This document shows, one piece after another, positions 43,891-56,014 of a stretch of 64,000 nt of DNA. A program made the position numbers and the translations under genes. The notes beneath the pieces were generated by a model, which ran no database searches, was not told where the DNA came from, and worked only from the letters and a program-made list of their open reading frames with translations. The stretch is from Marinobacterium litorale DSM 23545 (GTDB lineage Bacteria; Pseudomonadota; Gammaproteobacteria; Pseudomonadales; Balneatricaceae), in contig NZ_AUAZ01000009.1 in NCBI RefSeq assembly GCF_000428985.1, forward strand, positions 1 to 64,000, in the 5' to 3' direction. Each line of letters opens with the position of its first letter. Position 1 is the first letter of the stretch.

Positions 43891-46800
43891 ATGTTCAAGG
43901 CGATCGAAGTGCTCGAACCGGCTTTTATCGATAAGCCGCTCTCCCAGATCTGGCAGTTGATCTCTCCGCTCTACGCGGCAGACGAGGACAGTGTACTGCG
44001 GGCGCTGATGCCCCTGGCCGAACCCGATACCGATGAACTGGAGGCGATCGAGTCGCGAGCGACCCGTCTGATCGAACAAGTGCGCGCCAATGATGGCGCT
44101 ATCCATATGATCGACGCACTGCTGCTCGAATACAGCCTGGACACCCGCGAAGGCATCCTGCTGATGTGTCTGGCCGAAGCGTTAATGCGCATTCCCGATT
44201 CAGAAACAGCGGATGAGTTGATCAAGGATAAACTCAGCGTCGCGGACTGGAAGCGCCACCTGAGCCAGTCCGACTCGCTGTTTGTCAATGCGTCCACCTG
44301 GGGGCTCCTGCTGACCGGGAAAGTGGTCACCCTGGACGAGAACGAGGATGGCTCTCCCTCCGGTGTCATCAACCGTCTGGTCAATCGCCTCAGTGAGCCG
44401 GTGATCCGCCGGGTGATGCAGCAGGCGATGAAAATCATGGGTCACCAGTTTGTGCTGGGCCAGGATATGAACGAAGCAACGCGAAGAGGCAGGGAATACC
44501 GGGAGCGCGGCTACACATACTCGTTCGATATGCTGGGAGAAGCGGCACTGACTCTCGATGACGCCCAGGCCTATTTCGATGATTACGCCCGCGCCATCGA
44601 CCATGTCGGCACCATGAAACAGATTGGCGGAGCGCCACGGCCCAGCGTCTCGATCAAACTGTCCGCGTTGCACCCGCGCTATGAGGTGTTGCAGGAGCAA
44701 CGCGTGATGGAGGAGCTGGCCGAGCGGGTCCTGAAACTTGTTCGCCGGGCACGCCCGCTTGGCGTGGCGTTGACCATCGATGCAGAGGAAGCGGATCGGC
44801 TGGAACTGTCGCTCAAGCTGTTCGAAAAGATCTATCGCGATGACTCCGCACGCGGATGGGATGGCCTGGGCCTGGTGGTGCAAGCCTACTCCAAGCGCGC
44901 ACTGCCGGTACTTGGCTGGTTGGCGGCCCTGGCGCGCGAAGTGGGCGATATGATTCCGATTCGACTGGTTAAGGGCGCGTACTGGGACAGCGAGATCAAA
45001 CTCTGCCAGCAGAAAGGGCTCTCGGGTTACCCGGTATTTACCCGCAAGGAGGGCACCGATGTCTCCTATCTGGCCTGCGCCCGGTTTTTGTTAAGCGAAC
45101 ACCTCCGCGGGTTGATCTGGCCCCAGTTTGCCAGCCATAACGCCCATACTGTCGCCTCGATAATGACGCTGGCTCAACACGCGGACTTTGAATTCCAACG
45201 TCTGCACGGCATGGGCGATGCGCTCTATGACGAGGTATTGGAACAGGCCGGCGTGCCGGTGCGCATCTATGCACCGGTCGGCAACCACAAGGATCTGCTG
45301 CCCTACCTGGTACGTCGCCTGCTGGAAAATGGCGCCAACAGTTCTTTCGTCCACCGTCTGGTGGATCAGCGCTGCCCCGTCGCAGATCTGGTGCAGCACC
45401 CCTGGCAGACGCTCAGCCAGCGAGAAACACTGCACAACCCCCATATTCCCCTGCCCGGGGAGATTTTCGGCGCGGAGCGTGTCAACTCCAGTGGCCCCAA
45501 TATTCTGATCGAAAGCCAGTGGCAGCCGTTTGCAGACGGTGTGACCCGGCACCTGAACCAGTGCTGGCAGGCGGATCCGATCATTGATGGCCAAAAGGTC
45601 GCAGGCGACGCCGCCCACAGTGACGTTCGCTCCCCCTGGAACCGGGACAATCTGGTCGGCCAGGTTACCTGGGCCAGCAAAGCTCAGGTTGCTCACGCGA
45701 TTGATGTCGCTGATCACTTCTTCCCTCAGTGGCAATCGACGCCCGTGTCGGACCGTGCCAACGCCATCCGTCGGCTGGCCGATCTGCTGGAGGAGAACCT
45801 GGAAGAGTTCGTTGCCTTATGTCATCAGGAAGCGGGCAAGACGGTGCAGGACGGTATCGACGAGGTGCGCGAAGCGGTGGATTTCTGCCGCTATTATCCG
45901 GCCCGCGCTGAAGAACTTTACGCCGAGCCCGAAGCCTGGACCAATCTGGATGGAGAGCAGTCGCTCTGGCAGCGACAGGGCCGCGGCATCTTCGTCTGTA
46001 TCAGCCCCTGGAACTTCCCGCTGGCTATATTCCTGGGCCAGGTAAGCGCCGCACTCTGTGCCGGAAACTGTGTCATTGCCAAACCGGCGGAGCAAACCAG
46101 CCTGATTGCCGCGCGTGCTATCGAGCTGATGCTCGAAGCCGGTATTCCCGCGGGTGCCATACAGTTTCTACCCGGCGATGGCGCCACGGTGGGAGCCACT
46201 TTGACTGCGGACTCTCGCATCGCCGGTGTTGCTTTTACCGGTTCCACGGAAACCGCCCAGCTAATCAACCGCTCTCTGGCAGCCCGGGAAACCGAGCCTG
46301 CGGTGCTGATTGCCGAGACCGGCGGTCAGAACGCCATGATTGTGGACTCAACCGCGCTTCCGGAGCAGGTGATCAAGGATGCCATTCTGTCCGGCTTCGC
46401 CTCCGCCGGTCAGCGCTGCTCGGCGCTTCGAATTCTCTGCGTGCAGGAAGATATCGCTGAGCGCCTGATCGCGCTGCTTGACGGCGCCATGCAGGAGTTA
46501 AGTCTGGGCGACCCCTCGCTGCCAAGTACCGATGTGGGACCTGTCATCGATGAAACGGCACAGTCCGGTCTGCTTGGTCATATCGAACGCATGCGCGAGC
46601 ACGCCAAAGTGCTGGCCCAAACCCCGTTACCCGAACAAACGGCGAAAGGCTTCTTTGTGCCACCCACCGCCATTGAGATCCAACGCATCGACCAGATCGG
46701 CCGTGAACAGTTTGGGCCGATCATTCACCTGCTGCGCTACAAAGCGCGGGATCTGGATAAGCTGATCGATCAAATCAACAACGCCGGGTACGGGCTGACC

Positions 46801-47010
46801 CTCGGCGTGCACAGCCGCAACGAAAGCACCGCTGCGCATATCGAGGCCCGGGCACGCGTCGGTAACACCTACGTCAACCGCAACCAGATCGGCGCGGTCG
46901 TCGGCGTTCAACCCTTTGGTGGCCAGGGGCTCTCGGGGACCGGCCCCAAGGCGGGCGGGCCCCACTATCTACCGCGTTTTACCCAGCTGGCACCGCTGAG
47001 CCACCACTGA
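43891..47010 (+). CDS. putA: Bifunctional proline dehydrogenase / P5C dehydrogenase PutA without C-terminal domain
   Basis: 1039 residues. There is no ribbon-helix-helix at the N-terminus, so it is not a self-repressor. The proline dehydrogenase barrel has RLVKGAYWDSEIK (Arg358, Lys361) and VRRLLENGANSSFVHRL for FAD and proline. The P5C dehydrogenase domain follows from about residue 560, with ISPWNFPLAIFLGQ and the catalytic Cys843 in ASAGQRCSALR. It ends at GTGPKAGGPHYLPRFTQLA, where longer PutAs continue into an ALDH-superfamily domain and a conserved C-terminal motif. Both are encoded by the next gene. It oxidises proline to glutamate at the membrane. Confidence 0.96.
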   Translation: MFKAIEVLEPAFIDKPLSQIWQLISPLYAADEDSVLRALMPLAEPDTDELEAIESRATRLIEQVRANDGAIHMIDALLLEYSLDTREGILLMCLAEALMRIPDSETADELIKDKLSVADWKRHLSQSDSLFVNASTWGLLLTGKVVTLDENEDGSPSGVINRLVNRLSEPVIRRVMQQAMKIMGHQFVLGQDMNEATRRGREYRERGYTYSFDMLGEAALTLDDAQAYFDDYARAIDHVGTMKQIGGAPRPSVSIKLSALHPRYEVLQEQRVMEELAERVLKLVRRARPLGVALTIDAEEADRLELSLKLFEKIYRDDSARGWDGLGLVVQAYSKRALPVLGWLAALAREVGDMIPIRLVKGAYWDSEIKLCQQKGLSGYPVFTRKEGTDVSYLACARFLLSEHLRGLIWPQFASHNAHTVASIMTLAQHADFEFQRLHGMGDALYDEVLEQAGVPVRIYAPVGNHKDLLPYLVRRLLENGANSSFVHRLVDQRCPVADLVQHPWQTLSQRETLHNPHIPLPGEIFGAERVNSSGPNILIESQWQPFADGVTRHLNQCWQADPIIDGQKVAGDAAHSDVRSPWNRDNLVGQVTWASKAQVAHAIDVADHFFPQWQSTPVSDRANAIRRLADLLEENLEEFVALCHQEAGKTVQDGIDEVREAVDFCRYYPARAEELYAEPEAWTNLDGEQSLWQRQGRGIFVCISPWNFPLAIFLGQVSAALCAGNCVIAKPAEQTSLIAARAIELMLEAGIPAGAIQFLPGDGATVGATLTADSRIAGVAFTGSTETAQLINRSLAARETEPAVLIAETGGQNAMIVDSTALPEQVIKDAILSGFASAGQRCSALRILCVQEDIAERLIALLDGAMQELSLGDPSLPSTDVGPVIDETAQSGLLGHIERMREHAKVLAQTPLPEQTAKGFFVPPTAIEIQRIDQIGREQFGPIIHLLRYKARDLDKLIDQINNAGYGLTLGVHSRNESTAAHIEARARVGNTYVNRNQIGAVVGVQPFGGQGLSGTGPKAGGPHYLPRFTQLAPLSHH

Positions 47011-47026
47011 AACGGGAGTTAAACCG

Positions 47027-47725
47027 ATGAGCGATAACGCGTTTTTCGGCAGCGAAGCTGCCGCTGTTTTCGAAACCTGGAACCGGCGCGGCTTTGACGA
47101 GCGTTGCCGGGTACTGGAGGCGATCCTGGAGCAGCTGCCCGTCAGTGGCGAGCAGGACAAGCAGATACGCCTGATCAGGGTGTTACTGGATAGAGCCCGG
47201 CATATGGGACAGATCCAACAGATGCCCGGCCCTACCGGTGAGAGCAACGAGCTTTACCTGAGTGCACGGGGCGCCGTGCTTGTAACCTGCACCGAATGGA
47301 CCTCAGCGCTGGCCCTGTCCGGTCAGGTTACCGCGGCCCTCGCCTGTGGTAACCCCGTGATCCTTCACGCAACAGCCGAAGTGGAGTGGTGTGAGCGCTT
47401 TGTCGCGCTGCTACACCAGGTTGGGGTACCGCGCGCGGTGCTCGCCATGAGTACTCAGGAAACTCTGGAACAGCTTCTCGCCTTACCTGAGCTGGCCCTG
47501 GTTGCACCCGTGTGTCGTCAGAGTGAACTGCTGGGCCTGCAGCGCAAGCTGGCCCAACGTGATGGCCTGCTGGTGCAGCTGGCTCCTGAAACCGACCCGG
47601 TGGGCTGCACAACGCTGCTGCAACCCGATCATATGCATCGGTTTGTGACCGAAAAAACCCGCACTATCAACACCACCGCCGTCGGCGGTAACGCCACGTT
47701 ACTTGAGCTTGGAGGCACGGCTTAA
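47027..47725 (+). CDS. Stand-alone PutA C-terminal (ALDH-superfamily) domain protein
   Basis: 232 residues. The middle (MPGPTGESNELYLSARGAVL) matches the PGPTGE segment of the C-terminal ALDHSF domain of E. coli-type PutA. The end (INTTAVGGNATLLELG) matches the PutA conserved C-terminal motif (NTAAAGGNASLM in E. coli). In fused PutAs this part seals the channel between the two active sites. The catalytic ALDH Cys and Glu are not present, so a structural role is expected. It has its own GGGAG site eight bases before ATG 47027, 16 bases after putA, so it is a separate gene and not a frameshift. Confidence 0.85.
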   Translation: MSDNAFFGSEAAAVFETWNRRGFDERCRVLEAILEQLPVSGEQDKQIRLIRVLLDRARHMGQIQQMPGPTGESNELYLSARGAVLVTCTEWTSALALSGQVTAALACGNPVILHATAEVEWCERFVALLHQVGVPRAVLAMSTQETLEQLLALPELALVAPVCRQSELLGLQRKLAQRDGLLVQLAPETDPVGCTTLLQPDHMHRFVTEKTRTINTTAVGGNATLLELGGTA

Positions 47726-47763
47726 GTTCGATCCGAAACCCAACAACGACGAGAATAAGACTG

Positions 47764-49254
47764 ATGATTGAGAGCAATTTGGCCATCTATGGCACCTTTA
47801 TCGTGTACCTGATCCTGATGCTGGCGATCGGGTACTACGCGTACATGCGCACGGCGAGTTCATCTGATTATTTCCTGGGCGGGCGTTCTCTGGGCCCCTG
47901 GCCCGCGGCCCTGTCAGCCGGCGCTTCCGATATGAGCGGCTGGCTCCTGCTCGGCCTCCCAGGTTACGCCTACGCGGCGGGTCTGGAATCACTCTGGCTT
48001 GCAGGCGGCCTGCTGCTGGGAACCTGGGGCAACTGGCTGATCACCGCTAAGCGTCTGCGGACCTACAGTATTGTTGCCAAAGATTCTCTGACACTGCCTG
48101 AGTTTTTTGCCAACCGTTTTCAGGACCGCTCGGCGCTGCTGCAGGTGATCTCAGCCTTTTTCATCCTGCTGTTCTTCCTGTTCTACACCAGCTCCGGCCT
48201 GGTCGCAGGCGGTAAACTGTTCGAAACCGTGTTCGGTCTCGATTACACCACCGCCGTGGTCATCGGTACGGTCTGCGTTGTCTCTTACACTCTGTTTGGC
48301 GGGTTCCTCGCCGTCTCCTGGACTGACCTGGTTCAAGGCCTGCTGATGGCCGCTGCGCTGTTGATCGTGCCGATTATCGTGATGCAGGTCGATGGCGGCT
48401 GGGGCGCCATGTTCAGCTCTCTGCGTGACATTAACCCTGAGCTGCTGACCATCGCCCGCGACACCGATGGCGAAACACTGGGACTGATCTCCATCATTTC
48501 ACTGGCGGCCTGGGGTCTGGGCTACTTCGGTCAGCCCCACATTCTGGCACGCTTCAAAGCCTCCCGCTCCAATGAGGAGATCCCCACCGCTCGCCGTATT
48601 GCGGTCATCTGGAGCGGCCTTGCCATGGCAGGTGCCGTATTCGTGGGGCTGGCTGGCCTCGTGTACGTCAACGGTCACATGGATGGCAATATCGCCGACG
48701 GCGAGAAGATCTTCATGGTTCTGGTCAACGCCGTATTCCATCCCGTCATTGCCGGCATCCTGCTGGCTGCTATCCTGGCGGCAATCATGAGTACGGCGGA
48801 CTCCCAGCTGTTGGTGTCCTCCTCTGCGCTGGCGGAAGATTTCTACAAGAAGCTGTTTCGGCCAGACGCCAGTGCCAAGGAAATTGTTATGGTGGGCCGG
48901 CTGGCGGTGCTGGGCCTGTCTTTGGTCGCGCTTTTCCTCGCTTTCGATCCAGACTCCAGCGTCCTCGGCCTGGTTTCCTATGCCTGGGCCGGCTTCGGCG
49001 CCGCCTTCGGTCCTGCACTGCTGCTAAGCCTGTACTGGTCACGCATGAACCGTAACGGTGCCCTGGCCGGTATCGTGGTGGGTGCGGTGACTGTGGTGGT
49101 CTGGAAGCAGCTCTCCGGCGGTATCTTTGATCTGTACGAGATTGTTCCGGGCATCATCTTCGCAACCATTGCCATTGTGGTCGTAACACTGGCAGGTAAA
49201 GAACCTGAAGAGTCCATCCGAGCTCAGCATGAGGAGATGCTGAAGAAGCTGTAA
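47764..49254 (+). CDS. putP: Sodium/proline symporter PutP
   Basis: 496 residues with about 13 membrane helices (SSS family). Signatures are YFLGGRSLGPWPAALSAGAS and SDMSGWLLLGLPGYAYAAG near the N-terminus. GLGYFGQPHILARFKA and AAIMSTADSQLLVSSSALAE lie further on, typical of PutP. It imports proline with Na+ for PutA. It follows the putA C-terminal domain gene by 38 bases and is closed by tandem terminators. Confidence 0.96.
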   Translation: MIESNLAIYGTFIVYLILMLAIGYYAYMRTASSSDYFLGGRSLGPWPAALSAGASDMSGWLLLGLPGYAYAAGLESLWLAGGLLLGTWGNWLITAKRLRTYSIVAKDSLTLPEFFANRFQDRSALLQVISAFFILLFFLFYTSSGLVAGGKLFETVFGLDYTTAVVIGTVCVVSYTLFGGFLAVSWTDLVQGLLMAAALLIVPIIVMQVDGGWGAMFSSLRDINPELLTIARDTDGETLGLISIISLAAWGLGYFGQPHILARFKASRSNEEIPTARRIAVIWSGLAMAGAVFVGLAGLVYVNGHMDGNIADGEKIFMVLVNAVFHPVIAGILLAAILAAIMSTADSQLLVSSSALAEDFYKKLFRPDASAKEIVMVGRLAVLGLSLVALFLAFDPDSSVLGLVSYAWAGFGAAFGPALLLSLYWSRMNRNGALAGIVVGAVTVVVWKQLSGGIFDLYEIVPGIIFATIAIVVVTLAGKEPEESIRAQHEEMLKKL

Positions 49255-49263
49255 CGAACGGGC

Positions 49264-49292
49264 ACCGGCATTTGCCTGAAGCAACTGCCGGT
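49264..49292 (+). other. First hairpin after putP
   Basis: Arms ACCGGCA and TGCCGGT at the base continue through one T-C mismatch into TTGC/GCAA around loop CTGAA. There is no T-tract. It lies nine bases after the putP stop and may protect the message end. Confidence 0.4.
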
Positions 49293-49320
49293 CCTGGGTA
49301 CTGAACAAGCTCCGACTCTA

Positions 49321-49338
49321 TTCCCGGTTAACCGGGAA
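49321..49338. other. 18-base perfect palindrome downstream of putP
   Basis: TTCCCGGTTAACCGGGAA is fully self-complementary with no loop. It is either a protein-binding site or the lower part of a structure in the putP 3' region. It lies between the other hairpins of this gap. Confidence 0.4.
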
Positions 49339-49346
49339 CAACCCTT

Positions 49347-49377
49347 CGCCACCGTTTGGCAGCGGTGGCGTCTCCTT
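49347..49377 (+). terminator. Terminator-like hairpin 1 of the put operon
   Basis: Perfect 8-base arms CGCCACCG and CGGTGGCG with an 8-base loop, followed by TCTCCTTT. The T-tract is imperfect, and a second, stronger terminator follows 20 bases on. Confidence 0.55.
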
Positions 49378-49396
49378 TCGACGCCCTCCGATTGAT

Positions 49397-49420
49397 GCGC
49401 CGGCTTTCCGGCGCTTTTTT
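49397..49420 (+). terminator. Rho-independent terminator of the put operon
   Basis: Stem GCGCCGG/CCGGCGC with a four-base loop followed by six Ts. It is the main end of putA-putP transcription. The remaining 49421-49573, up to the cupin ribosome binding site, holds no feature I can name. Confidence 0.85.
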
Positions 49421-49588
49421 ACGTACACCAAACGCCGCCTGAATCCCGCGCACCTTCGCATAGCATCGTCCCGAAACCCCCGTCCCATTCACGTTCAGCT
49501 CAACCTGATGTTTTAAAAAAGCCCAACTATCGGCGCCCCCTTTACCTTTACAATGCCTTTTTATTCTGGTCAAAGGGAGAGCCCAGAC

Positions 49589-49888
49589 ATGTGTGAAACA
49601 AACGCAAACACAACGGCGGTAGCAACTATCGATGTGGATAATGACGATGTACGTGTCACTCGCTGGAATTTCGCGCCCGGCGCCGAGACCGGCCACCACC
49701 GGCATGAATACGACTACGTGATCACGCCATTGACTGACAGTGTAATGCAGATCGATGACGCTGAAGGACGCAGGCAGGTCGCAATCACTGCGGGTGTCAG
49801 TTACTTTCGGCGCGCGGGTGTTGAGCACAATGTAACGAACGCCAGTGACTCACCCATGGCCTTTGTAGAGACCGAAATCAAGCGTTAA
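49589..49888 (+). CDS. Small cupin-domain protein
   Basis: 99 residues from ATG 49589, with AGGGAGA eight bases upstream; a longer reading from 49553 includes that site and is rejected. It is a single-domain cupin: PGAETGHHRHEYDYVITPL holds the His/Glu metal site, and AGVSYFRRAGVEHNVTN the second conserved box. It resembles BauB-type small cupins linked to beta-alanine or polyamine use, but the substrate cannot be told from sequence. It is a single gene between the put and glt units. Confidence 0.8.
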   Translation: MCETNANTTAVATIDVDNDDVRVTRWNFAPGAETGHHRHEYDYVITPLTDSVMQIDDAEGRRQVAITAGVSYFRRAGVEHNVTNASDSPMAFVETEIKR

Positions 49889-50000
49889 GCCCTTTGATGG
49901 AGCGTCTCAGATAAAAGGAACAAAGGGTACGCAGGCACTTAAGTAAAAAGCGGCGACGAAGAGTAGAACTGGCCTCATGACAGGTCCTTCATACAGGCAG

Positions 50001-50028
50001 TAAAAAGGCCACCGATGGGTGGCCTTTA
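50001..50028 (-). terminator. Rho-independent terminator of gltBD
   Basis: Perfect 10-base stem AAAGGCCACC/GGTGGCCTTT with a four-base loop, followed on the minus strand by TTTTTACTG. It ends the gltB-gltD transcript and, read the other way, may also stop the cupin message. Confidence 0.88.
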
Positions 50029-50044
50029 TCAAGGGTTAATGGAA

Positions 50045-51556
<1,512 letters not shown>

Positions 51557-54500
51557 TCACTCAGGACGCTTGCGGATGCTGTCCAGCAGCTGATTGAGGC
51601 TCGCCGCTTTGGGCTTGACCAGCCAGAACAGACCGATGTAATCGATAAAGTTCTCGATGATCTCCTGGCCCCAGGCACTGCCGGTTTCCCGGGTAAACTC
51701 GATGATTACCGAACGCAGGTGGTTTTTATACTGCTCCATCTGCTCGGTATGGATACGGTGGATCTCCACCAGCTCGTGGTTATAACGGTCCACAAAACTG
51801 CGGTCCTTATCCAGCACATAGGCAAAACCACCGGTCATACCCGCCCCGAAGTTATAGCCGGTAGGACCCAGTACCGTCACCATACCGCCGGTCATGTATT
51901 CGCAGCAGTGATCACCGGCACCTTCGATGACGGCATGAACACCGGAGTTACGCACCCCGAAACGCTCGCCGGCGCTACCGGCCGCGAACAGTTTGCCGCC
52001 CGTACCACCGTAGAGGCAGGTGTTACCGATGATAGCGGTTTCATTGGACTTGAAGGTGACCTCTTTGAACGGACGGATCACGATCTTGCCGCCGGCCATA
52101 CCTTTGCCCACGTAATCGTTGGCATCCCCTTCCAGGAACAGGTTCTGACCGCCGGCGTTCCAGACACCGAAAGACTGACCTGCATGGCCGCGGAAATTGA
52201 ACTCGATCGGCGTATCGATCATGCCCAGGTTACCGTGCACCTTGGCGATGGCACCGGAAGTACGAGCACCCACTGAGCGGTCACAGTTGCCGATTTCGAG
52301 CTCCCAGCTACCGCCGGATTTGTGATCGATGGAATCCTGGGCCAGCTCCAGCATGCGGTTGTTCAATGCACCGGGATCGTAAGGTACGTTGCGGTGTTCC
52401 TGAACGGTCTGCGGATACTCGGCAGGGATACCGGCATCGCTGATAAGGCCAGACAGATCCAGCCCGCGCTGACGATCGGTGTTACCTTCAACCGCTTCCA
52501 ACAGGTCAACACGGCCCACCAGCTCTTCCAGCGTACGCACGCCCAGCTTGGCCATCCATTCGCGGGTCTCTTCGGCCACAAAGCGGAAGTAGTTCTTGAC
52601 CATTTCCACGGTACCGCGGAAGTGATCGCGACGCAGCTCATCGTTTTGGGTCGCCACACCGGTTGCACAGTTGTTCAGGTGACAGATACGCAGGTACTTA
52701 CAACCCAAAGCAACCATCGGCATGGTCCCGAAGCCAAAGCTCTCGGCACCGAGAATCGCAGCTTTAACCACATCCAAACCGGACTTCAGGCCGCCGTCTG
52801 TCTGCAGGCGGATCTTGCCGCGCAGGTGGTTCGCGCGCAGTGACTGGTGTGCATCAACCAGACCCAGCTCCCAGGGAGAGCCGGCATAGTGGATAGAGGT
52901 CAGCGGAGACGCCGCCGTACCACCGTCATAACCCGAAATGGTAATCAGGTCCGCGTAGGCCTTGGCCACACCACAGGCGATGGTGCCCACACCGGGACGG
53001 GATACCAGCTTCACCGAAACCTGACCGTCAGGATTGACCTGTTTCAGGTCGAAGATCAACTGTGCCAGATCCTCGATGGAGTAGATATCGTGATGCGGTG
53101 GCGGCGAAATCAGCGTCACACCCGGTACCGAGTAGCGCAGCCGCGCAATCAGATCATTGACCTTGCCGCCTGGCAGCTGGCCGCCCTCGCCGGGCTTGGC
53201 ACCCTGAGCGACCTTGATCTGCATAACGTCGGCGTTAACCAGGTACTCCGGCGTCACCCCGAAACGACCGGATGCGATCTGCTTGATCTTGGAGCGCTTG
53301 TTCGTGCCATGGCGGGCCGGGTCTTCCCCCCCCTCGCCGGAGTTGGAGCGACCGCCGAGCTCGTTCATTGCCATCGCCAACGCTTCGTGCGCTTCCGGCG
53401 ACAGTGCACCCAGTGACATGGCCGCCGAGTCGAAACGCGGGAACAGGGCTTCAGCCGGTTCAACCTCATCCAGGGAGATCGGCTTGATATCCTTGCGCAG
53501 CGCCAGCATATCACGCAGTGTCGCAATACCCCGGTTGTTCACCAGATCGGCGTAACGCTGGTAAGCCCGTTTATCACCGGTGGTTACCGCTTCGTGGATG
53601 GTCTTGACCACATCCGGGTTATAGGCGTGATACTCGCCTTCAAACTTGTACTTCAACAAGCCGCCGGGACGAATCGGTTTGCGTGCGGTCCAGGCCTCTT
53701 TCGCCAGTTCCGCCTGCTCCGCCTGGAAATGCTCGAATCGCGCACCCTCAATGCGGCTGGTGACGCCCTTGAAGCAGAGATCGACAATCTCGGAGCTCAG
53801 GCCCACGGCCTCGAACAGCTGGGCGCCTCGGTAGGACGCCAGGGTGGAAATACCCATCTTCGACAGGATCTTGAACAGACCTTTGTCGATTCCCTTGCGG
53901 TACTTTTCGTGGCTGTCCAGCGGATCCATCGGCAGCTCGCCGGTGCGGCAAAGATCGTTCAGTACCCGGTATACCAGATACGGATAAACCGCCGTGGCAC
54001 CGAAACCGAACAGAACAGCAAAGTGATGCGGGTCGCGAGCAGTACCGGTCTCAACCACAATGTTTGCGTCGGTACGCAGCCCCTTATCCACCAGGCGATG
54101 ATGCACCGCACCGGTTGCCATGGCGGCATGAATCGGCTGGAAGCCCTGGCGAATCTTGGCATCGGACAGGATCAGGATAACCTTATCGTTGCGCACCGCC
54201 GCTTCACAGGCGTCACACAGGTTATCGATCGCTTCGCGCAGACTCATTTTGCTCGGATCGTAGTTCAGATCGAACTGGATCGGCTCAAAGCCCTGTTCTT
54301 TATTGTCACGAATGCGGTTGAACTTGCTGGCAGACAGCACCGGCATGGTCAGGATAACGCGACGGGCGTGCTCCGGTGTTTCTTCAAATATGTTGCGTTC
54401 GCGACCGATACAGGTCTCCAACGACATCACGATCGATTCCCGCAGCGGGTCAATCGGCGGGTTGGTCACCTGCGCAAACTGCTGACGGAAGTAGTCGTAC

Positions 54501-56014
54501 GGCGAGCGTACCTGAGTGGAGAGAACCGCCATCGGCTTGTCATCACCCATGGAACCCACCGCTTCCATTCCGCTTTCGCCCAGCGGACGAATCACTTGGT
54601 CGCGCTCTTCAAAGGTCACATTGAACATCTTCATATGAGTGCGCACTTCATCGGTGCTCATCTCTTCAAAAGAGCGTGACTCTTCGGTGAGGTTCATGGT
54701 GTTCTCAAGGCGCAGTGCGTTTTCCTTGAGCCATTTTTTGTAGGGCTTGGCCGTTTTCAGGCGGTTATCCACATCCGCCGTGTGCAGAACATCGCCAGTT
54801 TCGGTATCGATCGCCAGGATCTGTCCCGGCCCCACCCGACCCTGTGCGACGATGTCGGAGGGCTGGTAGCTGAACACACCGATTTCGGATGCGGTACAGA
54901 TCATATCATCGCGGGTCATCACCCAGCGAGACGGACGCAGGCCGTTGCGGTCGAGCATACAGACCGCGTACCGACCGTCGGTCATAACCATACCGGCAGG
55001 GCCGTCCCAGGCCTCCATGTGCATGGAGTTGTACTCGTAGAAAGCGCGCAACTCCGAATCCATGGTATCCACGTTCTGCCAGGCCGGCGGCACGATCATG
55101 CGTACAGCACGGTAGATATCCATGCCGCCCACCAGCAGGAATTCAAGCATGTTATCCATGCTCGAAGAGTCGGACCCTGTTGTGTTGACGATAGGCTGCA
55201 GTTCGCCCAGGTGAGGAAGTTCCGGCGTCACGAACTTGGGTGCACGGGCTCGCGCCCAGTTCCGGTTCCCCTCGATGGTGTTAATCTCACCGTTATGAGC
55301 CAGGAAGCGGAACGGCTGGGCCAGCGGCCAGCGCGGCGCCGTATTGGTGGAGAAACGCTGGTGATAGGTGCATACCGCGGTTTCAAGACGCGGATCGGCC
55401 AGGTCCTTGAAGAACACCGGCAGATCCACCGGCATCATCAGGCCCTTGTAGCTCAGCACGCGGTGAGACAGGGTGCAAATATAGAAATCCGGATCGTCCG
55501 CCAGCGCGATTTCCGCTTTACGACGTGCCGTAAACAGGGCCACCGCCAGTTCACGCTCGCTTTTGTCCGGCGCATTGACGATCACCTGCTCGATCTGTGG
55601 CAGGGTGTCCCGGGCAATCGGCCCGAGGCACGCCTGATCAGTGGGAACGACGCGCCAACCGGCAACATCCAACCCCTGAGCTTTTAACTCGGCATTAATA
55701 CGATCGCGAGCCGCTGTCGCCTTGGCATCCTCTTTGGACAGGAACACCATACCTACAGCGAACAGTTCGGAGAGCTCGACACCAAGCTCTTCCTTAACCA
55801 CAGCGCGCATGAAGCTCTTGGGCATCTGCATCAGCAGGCCACAGCCGTCGCCGGTTTTACCGTCGGCGGCAATACCGCCTCGGTGCGTCATGCAGGCGAG
55901 CGCTTCAATCGCTTTCTCAAGCACGCCGTGGCTTGCCTGACCCTGCATGTGGGCCATCAGGCCAAAGCCACAGTTATCCTTGAACTCACCGGGGCGATAC
56001 AGACCTTTGCTCAT
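51557..56014 (-). CDS. gltB: Glutamate synthase large subunit
   Basis: 1485 residues, the full E. coli-type length. The amidotransferase nucleophile is Cys15 in [10 protein letters not shown], exposed after removal of the short propeptide. The FMN-binding synthase domain has [14 protein letters not shown] and [16 protein letters not shown], the [3Fe-4S] cysteines. The C-terminal GXGXG beta-helix includes [16 protein letters not shown]. It transfers glutamine amide nitrogen to 2-oxoglutarate to make glutamate. It is the first gene of gltBD. Confidence 0.98.
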   Translation of the reverse strand: MSKGLYRPGEFKDNCGFGLMAHMQGQASHGVLEKAIEALACMTHRGGIAADGKTGDGCGLLMQMPKSFMRAVVKEELGVELSELFAVGMVFLSKEDAKATAARDRINAELKAQGLDVAGWRVVPTDQACLGPIARDTLPQIEQVIVNAPDKSERELAVALFTARRKAEIALADDPDFYICTLSHRVLSYKGLMMPVDLPVFFKDLADPRLETAVCTYHQRFSTNTAPRWPLAQPFRFLAHNGEINTIEGNRNWARARAPKFVTPELPHLGELQPIVNTTGSDSSSMDNMLEFLLVGGMDIYRAVRMIVPPAWQNVDTMDSELRAFYEYNSMHMEAWDGPAGMVMTDGRYAVCMLDRNGLRPSRWVMTRDDMICTASEIGVFSYQPSDIVAQGRVGPGQILAIDTETGDVLHTADVDNRLKTAKPYKKWLKENALRLENTMNLTEESRSFEEMSTDEVRTHMKMFNVTFEERDQVIRPLGESGMEAVGSMGDDKPMAVLSTQVRSPYDYFRQQFAQVTNPPIDPLRESIVMSLETCIGRERNIFEETPEHARRVILTMPVLSASKFNRIRDNKEQGFEPIQFDLNYDPSKMSLREAIDNLCDACEAAVRNDKVILILSDAKIRQGFQPIHAAMATGAVHHRLVDKGLRTDANIVVETGTARDPHHFAVLFGFGATAVYPYLVYRVLNDLCRTGELPMDPLDSHEKYRKGIDKGLFKILSKMGISTLASYRGAQLFEAVGLSSEIVDLCFKGVTSRIEGARFEHFQAEQAELAKEAWTARKPIRPGGLLKYKFEGEYHAYNPDVVKTIHEAVTTGDKRAYQRYADLVNNRGIATLRDMLALRKDIKPISLDEVEPAEALFPRFDSAAMSLGALSPEAHEALAMAMNELGGRSNSGEGGEDPARHGTNKRSKIKQIASGRFGVTPEYLVNADVMQIKVAQGAKPGEGGQLPGGKVNDLIARLRYSVPGVTLISPPPHHDIYSIEDLAQLIFDLKQVNPDGQVSVKLVSRPGVGTIACGVAKAYADLITISGYDGGTAASPLTSIHYAGSPWELGLVDAHQSLRANHLRGKIRLQTDGGLKSGLDVVKAAILGAESFGFGTMPMVALGCKYLRICHLNNCATGVATQNDELRRDHFRGTVEMVKNYFRFVAEETREWMAKLGVRTLEELVGRVDLLEAVEGNTDRQRGLDLSGLISDAGIPAEYPQTVQEHRNVPYDPGALNNRMLELAQDSIDHKSGGSWELEIGNCDRSVGARTSGAIAKVHGNLGMIDTPIEFNFRGHAGQSFGVWNAGGQNLFLEGDANDYVGKGMAGGKIVIRPFKEVTFKSNETAIIGNTCLYGGTGGKLFAAGSAGERFGVRNSGVHAVIEGAGDHCCEYMTGGMVTVLGPTGYNFGAGMTGGFAYVLDKDRSFVDRYNHELVEIHRIHTEQMEQYKNHLRSVIIEFTRETGSAWGQEIIENFIDYIGLFWLVKPKAASLNQLLDSIRKRPE

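Noticed and set aside
46990-47040. A frameshift artefact splitting a normal fused putA
   Set aside because: The second frame has its own GGGAG site and ATG, the first ends cleanly at a domain border, and there is a 16-base gap. A sequencing error would not normally create these together, but reads should still be checked.
53594-54679. 361-codon open frame opposite gltB
   Set aside because: Lies entirely within gltB and has no recognisable content.
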